Of a stretch of 9,925 nt of DNA, positions 1-6,969 are shown one piece after another; position 1 is the stretch's first letter; every line of letters begins with the position of its first letter. A model generated the notes under the pieces. The model saw only the letters and a list, made by a program, of their open reading frames with translations. It ran no database searches and had not been told where the DNA came from. Source of the DNA: Chromatiales bacterium (GTDB lineage: Bacteria > Pseudomonadota > Gammaproteobacteria > JACCYU01); assembly GCA_031177845.1 (NCBI GenBank), contig JAPSGG010000025.1, positions 1 to 9,925 of the forward strand, given 5' to 3'. A program made the position numbers and the translations under genes.

Positions 1-1
1 C

Positions 2-532
2 AATCGCGACCCCAGGCAAGCGGTGGCCGACGGCAAGCTGCGCGAGGACCTCTACTACCGCTTACAGGTTTTTCCCATAGAGCTGCCGCCATTGCGCGCG
101 CGTGGCGACGACATTCCATTGCTGGTATCGCACTTTCTCGACAGGCTGAATGCCAAGGCGAACACCAACAAGCGCATAACCCAACATGCACTTCGTTGCT
201 TGACGGAATATTCATGGCCGGGCAACGTGCGCGAGCTCAAGAACATGCTGCACCGCGTCTTCATCCTCGCGGACCACATCATCGATATCGATCTACTGCG
301 ACAAATGTCGGAGTTCGTGCAATCGGCGCGCCACGGCGCCGTCGAGGACAGCGGCCATCCTACAAATGGAAACGGAGCCGCGGTAGCCGGCACTCCTCTG
401 TACGATGCCGAGCGGCAGTTAATCCTGGACACGCTTACCGAGTGCAATGGCGATAAGAAACTCGCGGCTCAAGCGTTGGGAATAAGTCTCAAGACGTTAT
501 ATAACAAGCTCAGGCGCTACGAGGCGCACTAG
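2..532 (+). CDS. Sigma-54-dependent response regulator, C-terminal part (5' end outside window)
   Basis: This is the end of an NtrC-family activator, which remodels sigma-54 RNA polymerase using ATP hydrolysis. The reading frame is open from base 2 with no start, so the receiver domain, Walker motifs and GAFTGA loop lie upstream of the window. Visible AAA+ landmarks are ADGKLREDLYYRLQVFPI near the beginning, the PPLRARGDDIPLL stretch, and the sensor II motif WPGNVRELKN at about bases 214-243. After a Gly/Ala-rich linker, the last 40 or so residues (about 410-529) form a Fis-type helix-turn-helix: ERQLILDTL, NGDKKLAAQALGIS, LKTLYNKLRRY. The gene ends in TAG and is followed 22 bases later by a perfect hairpin. 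The family is certain. Whether this is a two-component response regulator or a PAS/GAF-type activator cannot be decided without the N-terminus, and the target genes cannot be inferred. Confidence 0.93.
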   Translation, partial: NRDPRQAVADGKLREDLYYRLQVFPIELPPLRARGDDIPLLVSHFLDRLNAKANTNKRITQHALRCLTEYSWPGNVRELKNMLHRVFILADHIIDIDLLRQMSEFVQSARHGAVEDSGHPTNGNGAAVAGTPLYDAERQLILDTLTECNGDKKLAAQALGISLKTLYNKLRRYEAH

Positions 533-554
533 CTTGCTAAGCCCACATTCCTAG

Positions 555-577
555 CCCTTCTCCCATAGGGAGAAGGG
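555..577 (+). terminator. Perfect 10-bp hairpin after the sigma-54 regulator, possible terminator
   Basis: CCCTTCTCCC, a 3-base ATA spacer and GGGAGAAGGG form a perfect 10-bp stem starting 23 bases after the upstream stop codon. The position fits transcription termination. The downstream side (agtgtttgcac) lacks a true T-run, so it may instead be a processing or stabilising hairpin, or a copy of a dispersed extragenic palindrome. Confidence 0.5.
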
Positions 578-1161
578 AGTGTTTGCACTAGTTTTCAGGC
601 AGGCGGCCGCCTCTGTAACTTTTACAACGATGACGATATGCACCTATGATCCGCGCAGCGCAGCGATCCCCTACCTTCCATTGCTCTCCGCATTTTGTAG
701 GGCGGTGCATGACGATAACGCTTGGTTTGAAGCCACTGGCTTTGGTACTTACTGCGGTTGGCCTAGGCGTGCCCACCGCAGTTGACGGCAACGTGGAACG
801 AGCGGAACGCACCCAAGCCAGCGCACAGACTGACGCGATGGGACGCAAACCAGAGCGTCCAGTCCGCGGGACGACGCAAGGGTGCGCGACTACTCGGCAG
901 GGCCGCCAAAAATCCGCGGGTTAGGCGCTTGGTAGGATTGTCGAGAATTGTCGATCTCGGTATTCACGGGCGACGGGGCCGCATCGTCTATCCGGTAATG
1001 GCTGCCGGCGGCGTATTGGGGATCGGGCTGCAACTACTATATGCCGTCTCGATCGATGCCTTACCGACGTCCGAAGGCGATGACCTGGTGCTCGAAGCTG
1101 CCTGACATTCCTTCGGGCAGATGATGGCAGTCTGAGTCAGACCACGCACGGTCATTGATAT
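578..1161. other. Region of about 580 bases without a recognisable gene
   Basis: The stretch lies between the regulator's hairpin and the broken PLDc_N gene. Two overlapping plus-strand frames are open: 709-924, which begins like a signal peptide, and 782-1105, which has only a TTG start and ends with a hydrophobic patch (PVMAAGGVLGIGLQLLYAV). Neither matches a family I recognise. No minus-strand frame yields a recognisable protein. A small palindrome, GTCTGA-G-TCAGAC, sits at 1130-1142. The minus-strand genes next door are decayed, so this may be further gene debris. Confidence 0.5.
709..924 (+). CDS. Possible small exported protein (weak)
   Basis: This 71-residue frame starts at ATG 709 with a weak purine-rich site (AGGGCGG) about 5 bases upstream. 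Its first 25 or so residues look like a Sec signal peptide: a lysine near position 8, a hydrophobic core PLALVLTAVGLGV, and a small-residue exit. The rest is polar and rich in Arg, Gln and Thr with no motif I know. The open frame in the +1 phase (782-1105) continues past its stop, so this could be the 5' part of a frameshifted gene. I do not recognise the protein. Lying between a hairpin and a row of broken genes, it may not be functional. Confidence 0.22.
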   Translation: MTITLGLKPLALVLTAVGLGVPTAVDGNVERAERTQASAQTDAMGRKPERPVRGTTQGCATTRQGRQKSAG

Positions 1162-1349
1162 TCAACCTCCGGCGCTGCGTGGGCCGAAGATCAGCCAGGC
1201 GATAAGGCCCAACAGCGGCAGAAGCAGGATGATGACCACCCACGCTATCTTGCCGCCGGTAGCTGAGGCGCTCTGCACGATGTTGATGATCGCCCAGACA
1301 TCGGCGATCAGTAGCAGAAAACCGAAAACCCGCCGATTTCAATCTCCAT
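1162..1349 (-). pseudogene. Frameshifted small PLDc_N-type membrane protein
   Basis: The minus-strand ATG at 1349-1347 opens MEIEIGGFSVFCY and then hits TGA at 1310-1308. The adjacent frame carries the rest of a typical PLDc_N (phospholipase D/cardiolipin synthase N-terminal-like) small membrane protein: LLLIADVWAIINIVQSAS, a short TGGK turn, then the second membrane helix WVVIILLLPLLGLIAWLIF and a GPRSAGG tail, ending in TGA at 1164-1162. Adding back one base within the T-rich stretch at about 1321-1328 restores a two-helix protein of about 62 residues, the usual size for this family. Start to stop spans 188 bases, one short of a multiple of three. A modest site (AGAGG) precedes the ATG. The start overlaps the end of the upstream DUF2254 relic by 11 bases, so the two were probably an operon. 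A sequencing error cannot be excluded from one read of the region. Confidence 0.75.
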
Positions 1350-2758
1350 GCCTGGCCTCTTGCGGCTGAGTGACGGACAGATGCCTATTCTGCGCGGTGC
1401 TGCTCTTGTCAGCCAGCACTTTCAACCCGGCACCGTAGCGCTAAGCCACGTCGTTCCGATCATTGAGCTCTAGCAGGCCGTCTCGACTACCGCTTTCGAT
1501 CATATCGGCCTGGCGCTTCAAGGCTAAGAGGTGCTCCGGTTCGTCGGACTGTGCCGCGATGTTGGCGTGGCTTCCAGCAGGCGGATTGTTACGGCGGCGA
1601 TAGGGCGAGCGTCCTAGCGGAACTCGTCGAAGGCGGTATTCACAATGCCGTCGAACGTCAGCCTATCGGCGATCAGGCGCAATCTGCCGCCGCGTCCGCG
1701 GTATCGCGATGACGGAAACTCCAGCGTCACAAGGCGGGCGATGCCGGCGCTCGACCAGTCCACACAGGCGATGGCAGTATAGGGATCGTTTAGGCTGGGA
1801 GCGCGCGCGCCCACTTGGTTGATCTGATCGATCATGTATTCGATGTCCTGGATGGGCGAGCGCTGTCTGCCAAAGATGAAGGCTGTCAAGGCGGCTTGCT
1901 CGATCTCCTCGTGCTTATCCACCCCGGGCGTAAAGGTGATGAGCGCCGAGCCTTGAATGACAAAGTGCCCGGCTCGGTATTCGAGCCTAAAGCAAATATC
2001 ATGGTGCTCCGCCAGTGTCACGAGGCTGGCGTAATCGATGGATTGTATGTAGCCGCTCGTGCGAGCGTGTATGACGCGGACCGCTCTGGATTCCACGATA
2101 TGCTTCTAAGTTTCCGCATTATCCTGTACAGCCTGCGGCGCCGCCTACCGCCGGTCATCAATCCATTCGTCGATCGCGACGTCGAGATCGCGACCGATCA
2201 TCGCAACGACCTAGTCCGCCTGGATCGTCGAGGATACGTGATGAAAGAAGTAGATCAGCACGCCGAGGCTGGCGAGAGCGAGCACGATACTGAGATTGAC
2301 CGCGACCTAAGGGACGAAAGGATCCACACTGTTGCTGCGCACTCACCGCAGCTTCATGAGGCAATAGACGAAGTCCGCAATGAATGTGCCCAGCAGGATC
2401 TAGTTGCCTCAGTCGCGCATTGAGTTGCGCAGCAATTGCGGCCCGAATTGGGCAGAGGCACCGATAGCGCGACGATCGTGATCGAGAACACCACGCCGGC
2501 GACAGTAATGATGGAGCCGCCGATCACCACCAGCAGTTGGCGAGCACCTTTGGCATCGCTGGTACAAAGCTAGCTGAGCAATTCTGAGTCGCAACTGCTG
2601 ACCGCGCTGTCTACCCACATCGAGACAAAGGCGAGTACCAACGCCGCACTCGCAAACAACGGCGGCACAAACCAGAAGCTCGTGTGCAGCACGTCGAGCC
2701 AGTGTTCGAGGTATGCTTTCATGATCGCTAGGTCACCCGTATTCTTGTTCGAGGACAC
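1339..2758 (-). pseudogene. DUF2254 membrane-protein pseudogene, ten in-frame stops and two frameshifts
   Basis: Read on the minus strand from ATG 2758, the pieces line up with the DUF2254 family of predicted membrane proteins over its full length, about 473 codons. In order they are: SFWFVPPLFASAALVLAF (first membrane helix); IITVAGVVFSITIVALS (second); FGPQLLRNSMRD; LLGTFIADFVYCL (third); VLALASLGVLIYFFHHVSS (fourth); the C-terminal domain with RTSGYIQSIDYASL, IFGRQRSPIQDIEYMIDQ, LNDPYTAIACVDW, TFDGIVNTAFDEFR, AAVTIRLLEA, and an end with LNDRNDVA. In-frame TAG codons lie at 2570-2572, 2400-2402, 2307-2309, 2211-2213, 2145-2147, 2106-2108, 1614-1616 and 1441-1443. TGA codons lie at 2409-2411 and 2343-2345. 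Two one-base deletions shift the frame, one between about 2440 and 2475 and one near 1570-1590. The last frame ends at TGA 1341-1339, inside the start of the PLDc_N gene. The family match is from remembered conserved motifs. Confidence 0.88.
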
Positions 2759-2830
2759 GAGGCGCTTCGATCTTTGCAGTTATCCTGCCGCGCACGCGCC
2801 CAGGCTCGTGGTCTGTGGGCTCATGCAGAC

Positions 2831-2836
2831 TATAAT
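2831..2836 (+). promoter_or_regulatory. Possible -10 element of the lipoprotein operon
   Basis: A perfect TATAAT lies 92 bases upstream of the first lipoprotein start. No good -35 is visible 16-18 bases before it (the sequence there is about gtggtc), so the site would depend on an activator or be a chance match. The gap 2759-2928 is otherwise the divergent intergenic region between the DUF2254 relic and the lipoprotein operon, and holds no gene. Confidence 0.3.
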
Positions 2837-2928
2837 CTTTTGTGATAATAAGCGTGCGCAGACGTGACGGCTGTCGGACGCGTCAGCCAATTCGAGGCGC
2901 AGACCAACAATAGAAGAGGAGCGCGGTC

Positions 2929-3369
2929 ATGATAAAATTCGGCCCTCAAATTTCCAGCACCTTGCTTTCCGGGGTGACCGCCGCAGCGGTGGCACTAGGC
3001 GGTTGCGCCAGCATACCGCCCCCGGAGACGCAAGTCGCCCGCTCCAGTGCGGCGATCGATCAGGCCCTGCAAGCCGGCGCGCGCGAATACGCGCCGATCG
3101 AGCTGCAAAGTGCCGAGCAAAAACTTTTACAAGCCCGCGCGGCGATGGCCGACGGAGAGAATGCGGCGGCTCGAAGGCTCGCAGAGCAGGCGCAGGTCGA
3201 AGCGGAGTTAGCGCAGGCCAAGTCCCAGTCGGCCACGGCACAATTGGCGGTGCAGCAGGTGCGCGAGAGCATCCGCGTGTTGCGCGATGAGATCGGGGAC
3301 GATTCGATCGAGGCCATTCCGCTTCCGGATGATGGGCTCCTAGATCCGCCGGCGGCGCCCCAGGAATAA
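2929..3369 (+). CDS. DUF4398-type lipoprotein
   Basis: This 146-residue protein begins with a lipoprotein signal peptide ending in the lipobox LGGC, with Cys26 as the predicted lipidated residue. The next residues (ASIPP) lack an Asp at +2, so outer-membrane sorting is expected. Residues of about 34-115 are an Ala/Gln/Glu-rich helical segment with the DUF4398 pattern: SSAAIDQALQAGAREYAPIE, ELQSAEQKLLQARAAM, ARRLAEQAQVEAELAQAKSQ. The tail is acidic and Pro-rich. A good Shine-Dalgarno site, AGGAG at 2917-2921, lies 7 bases before ATG 2929. The stop is 9 bases before the next start, so the two genes form an operon. The paired protein adds an OmpA domain to a similar front half. This suggests both work at the outer membrane-peptidoglycan interface, perhaps as partners; that role is inference, since DUF4398 has no established function. 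Confidence 0.87.
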   Translation: MIKFGPQISSTLLSGVTAAAVALGGCASIPPPETQVARSSAAIDQALQAGAREYAPIELQSAEQKLLQARAAMADGENAAARRLAEQAQVEAELAQAKSQSATAQLAVQQVRESIRVLRDEIGDDSIEAIPLPDDGLLDPPAAPQE

Positions 3370-3378
3370 GGAGCCACT

Positions 3379-4323
3379 ATGCACATCCATTCAACATGCG
3401 GCCTGAATGCGTGGTTGATGGCCGCCGCGCTGCTGCTGGCCGGCTGCGTGGTGACACCGAACGAGAGCCCTGCCGTGAACGAGGCGCGCATGGCCTACGG
3501 CCAGGCTGAAAGCGATCCCCTAGTGGTCGACAATGCGCCGCTGGCGCTGCGTGACGCGGAGGATGCTTTGCGTCAGGCGGAGCAATTGCTCGCCGCCGGC
3601 GCCGATCCGGCGGAGGTGGATCATCAGGCATATCTAGCCAAACAGCGCGTCGCGATCGCGCGCGAGCTCGCTCAGGCAGGCGCAGCCAAGGCCGAGATCG
3701 TGCGGGCCGAAGCCGAGCGCCAGCAGATCTTGCTAGATGCTCGCACGGCAGAGGCCAGGCGCGCGCAGGAGTTGGCCGAGCAGCGCGCGCGCGAGGCAGA
3801 GATGGCGCGGCAACTGGCCGAAGAACGCGCGCGGGAGATCGAGATGGCGCGGTTAGAGGCACAGCGGGCGGAGGAAAAGGCGCGTAAACTGGCCGCAAGA
3901 GCCGAGGAATTGTCCCGGCAGGTCAGCGAGCTGGAGGCGCGCGAGACCGAGCGCGGTCTGGTGATGACCTTGGGTGACCTGCTGTTCGACACCGGTGAGG
4001 CCCGGCTCAAGGAAGGTGGCGTGCGCGCGGCCGATCAACTGGCCACGTTCCTCAACGAATATCCCGAGCGGAACGTGCTGATCGAGGGCTTTACCGATAG
4101 CACGGGCGCGGAAGACTACAACCAGAGCCTGTCCGAGCGGCGCGCGGAGGCGGTGCGCGAGGTGTTAGTCGCAGACGGAATCGACCCAGATCGTATTCGG
4201 ACCATCGGCTACGGAGAACAGTTTCCGCTGGCGAGCAACGACACCGTCGCCGGCCGCCAGCAGAACCGCCGTGTGGAGGTCATCATTTCGAACCCGGAGG
4301 GCAACATTCCGGACCGGGAATAA
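3379..4323 (+). CDS. OmpA-family lipoprotein with DUF4398-like and coiled-coil region
   Basis: This 314-residue envelope protein has three parts. A lipoprotein signal peptide ends in LLAGC, with Cys23 lipidated. A long Ala/Glu/Arg helical region (about 30-190) begins DUF4398-like and becomes a charged coiled coil with a duplicated 14-residue unit at 131-158. An OmpA-like peptidoglycan-binding domain runs from about 193 to 305. Its landmarks are LGDLLFDTGEARL, VLIEGFTDSTG, NQSLSERRAEAVREVL, IGYGEQFPLASND and QQNRRVEVII. The Asp of FTDSTG and the Arg of NRRVEV are the pair that binds diaminopimelate in this family, and both are present. The coiled coil would hold the lipid anchor away from the cell wall, tethering outer membrane to peptidoglycan. 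The start is fixed by AAGGAG at 3368-3373, overlapping the upstream stop and 5 bases from ATG. It is complete and has no sign of damage. Confidence 0.93.
   Translation: MHIHSTCGLNAWLMAAALLLAGCVVTPNESPAVNEARMAYGQAESDPLVVDNAPLALRDAEDALRQAEQLLAAGADPAEVDHQAYLAKQRVAIARELAQAGAAKAEIVRAEAERQQILLDARTAEARRAQELAEQRAREAEMARQLAEERAREIEMARLEAQRAEEKARKLAARAEELSRQVSELEARETERGLVMTLGDLLFDTGEARLKEGGVRAADQLATFLNEYPERNVLIEGFTDSTGAEDYNQSLSERRAEAVREVLVADGIDPDRIRTIGYGEQFPLASNDTVAGRQQNRRVEVIISNPEGNIPDRE
3769..3852 (+). repeat. Tandem 42-bp duplication in the coiled-coil coding region
   Basis: Two adjacent 42-bp units encode ELAEQRAREAEMAR (residues 131-144) and QLAEERAREIEMAR (145-158). Ten of 14 residues are identical, and the DNA is closely similar, with identical ends (gagatggcgcgg). 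A third, weaker unit follows (LEAQRAEEKARKLA). Fourteen residues is two heptads, so each unit lengthens the coiled coil without disturbing its register. Confidence 0.8.
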
Positions 4324-4336
4324 TCCCGCGCCGGGA
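4315..4336 (+). terminator. Weak hairpins at the end of the lipoprotein operon
   Basis: CGGGA at 4315-4319 can pair with TCCCG at 4324-4328 across the stop codon, and the same TCCCG can pair with CGGGA at 4332-4336. The stems are only 5 bp and there is no T-run, so this is a weak candidate. The stronger inverted-repeat cluster 35 bases downstream may do the job instead. Confidence 0.2.
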
Positions 4337-4370
4337 CGGTGGATCGTCGACACATGGGGCGCAGACTGGA

Positions 4371-4446
4371 GGTCAGGCTGCACGCCTGACCGTTCGGTTG
4401 CACTGAAGGTGCATGCCTGACGGCTAGCATCGCATCTCGGTCAGGC
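4371..4446. repeat. Four-copy inverted-repeat cluster, core GGTCAGGC/GCCTGACC
   Basis: GGTCAGGC (4371-4378) and GCCTGACC (4384-4391) form a perfect 8-bp inverted repeat with a 5-base spacer. A third copy, GCCTGACG (4415-4422), and a fourth, GGTCAGGC (4439-4446), face each other again. The third and fourth extend into a longer imperfect stem, since AAGGTGC on one side matches GCACCTT on the other. TGCACGCCTGAC (4379-4390) and TGCATGCCTGAC (4410-4421) are near-identical direct repeats spaced 31 bases apart. The cluster could be a bidirectional transcription end, an extragenic palindrome element, or a set of protein-binding sites. Confidence 0.7.
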
Positions 4447-4544
4447 ACCTTGCAATAGACCCGTCCTTATCTGGGCAGAAATCTCTGCGAGGAGGCATCC
4501 CAGCGAGGCGCGGTTCAAGGGGCCAATGGCGATTGCGCGGCCAG

Positions 4545-4731
4545 CGTTCCGTCCTGCGCATCCTCATCGTCGATGATACCCCAGACAGCGGCAGGGACAA
4601 ATAGAAGATCGCCGTCGCTCGCAGGCAAGGCATTCGATCATCATTTCATCAAGTCCGTGAATCGCCAGGCGCTGCAGAGATGGCTGTCTAGGTTTCAGCC
4701 CGCGCCGCACTCGCATCATCCACTCCACTGA
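4545..4731 (+). pseudogene. Remnant of a response-regulator receiver domain, middle deleted
   Basis: From 4545 one frame reads RSVLRILIVDDTPDSGRDK and then stops at TAG. ILIVDD with the acidic pair is the first strand and Mg-binding site of a CheY-like receiver. From 4636 a different frame reads DHHFIKSVNRQALQRWLSRF, the usual end of such a domain, where a G-[FY]-DHHLVKPV type sequence carries the conserved Lys; here it is KSV instead of KPV. Only about 30 codons separate the two landmarks, where a whole receiver needs roughly 90-100. The phospho-acceptor Asp and the Thr/Ser strand are therefore gone, and the frame has shifted. No start or ribosome site is convincing. The ancestor could have been a stand-alone regulator or the C-terminal receiver of a hybrid kinase. 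Confidence 0.68.
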
Positions 4732-4750
4732 ATCGTTCTTTCGTCCAGTT

Positions 4751-4770
4751 GCGGCGCGGAAAGCCGCTTT
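4751..4770 (+). terminator. Short hairpin with T-triplet before acs
   Basis: GCGGC, a 7-base loop GCGGAAA and GCCGC form a 5-bp GC-rich stem followed by TTT. It is a weak intrinsic-terminator shape that would isolate acs from upstream transcription. The T-run merges into a TTGACA hexamer, so terminator and promoter may be packed together. Confidence 0.27.
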
Positions 4771-4797
4771 GACAATTTAGCCATTGAGAACAAAACT
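4769..4797 (+). promoter_or_regulatory. Candidate acs promoter (-35 TTGACA, poor -10)
   Basis: A perfect TTGACA at 4769-4774 lies 67 bases before the acs start. At the right spacing (4792-4797) the sequence is only AAAACT, a poor -10, so any sigma-70 promoter here would need help from an activator, as is known for acs in enteric bacteria. I found no clear CRP palindrome or sigma-54 GG-N10-GC element. Confidence 0.3.
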
Positions 4798-4841
4798 ACA
4801 GGATAAACTGACCATAACCCATCCACGACAGGAGCGATGCC

Positions 4842-6779
<1,938 letters not shown>

Positions 6780-6815
6780 CCAAGAACCTCTTGGGACATG
6801 GGGTCCTGACGTCGT

Positions 6816-6839
6816 CGCGGCGTGTGCCGCGAGGCCTCG
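6816..6839 (+). terminator. Hairpin after acs, possible terminator
   Basis: CGCGGC-GTGT-GCCGCG (6816-6831) is a perfect 6-bp GC stem with a 4-base loop, 36 bases after the acs stop. It overlaps a perfect 10-bp palindrome, CGAGGCCTCG (6830-6839). There is no T-run, so factor-independent termination would be weak. Confidence 0.35.
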
Positions 6840-6856
6840 TCTGCTCGCACGCACGC

Positions 6857-6937
6857 GCCTGACAGTTCCTCCCGCTATTGACGCCCCCTGGGGGAGGCAG
6901 GCTTTGACAAGCGTCCCCGCCATCCATATTGTCAGGC
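6857..6937. repeat. Spaced inverted repeat GCCTGACA/TGTCAGGC around a promoter
   Basis: GCCTGACA (6857-6864) and TGTCAGGC (6930-6937) are perfect 8-bp inverted copies with centres 73 bases apart, close to seven helical turns. The second half overlaps the -10/start region of the candidate promoter for the next gene. The same GCCTGAC core appears four times at 4371-4446. An operator pair is possible. Chance cannot be excluded for 8-bp matches. Confidence 0.4.
6904..6932 (+). promoter_or_regulatory. Candidate sigma-70 promoter for the DUF1704 gene
   Basis: A perfect -35 TTGACA (6904-6909), a 17-base spacer and TATTGT (6927-6932, 4 of 6 consensus bases) place a transcription start near 6939. That leaves a leader of about 30 bases before ATG 6970. 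It is the best promoter match in the window. Confidence 0.5.
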
Positions 6938-6969
6938 CTGGCCTTGTTTAGGAACATGATCGCCCACCA

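Noticed and set aside
1061..1342. 93-residue minus-strand open frame over the small membrane gene
   Set aside because: Its product is Arg/His-rich and without known features. The neighbouring frame encodes the recognisable PLDc_N two-helix protein.
1815..2423. 202-residue plus-strand open frame
   Set aside because: It is antisense to the DUF2254 relic, whose minus-strand translation matches a known family. The plus-strand product has no recognisable motif or ribosome site.
1339..2758. Stop-codon reassignment (TAG read as Gln) or selenocysteine/pyrrolysine use in the DUF2254 gene
   Set aside because: Intact genes in the window end with TAG, two frameshifts are also present, and TGA would have to be reassigned too. 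Decay explains all of it.
4324..4841. tRNA, small RNA or riboswitch before acs
   Set aside because: No cloverleaf, TTCGA-loop arrangement or known riboswitch core was found. The stretch is explained by the repeat cluster, the receiver remnant and a promoter region.
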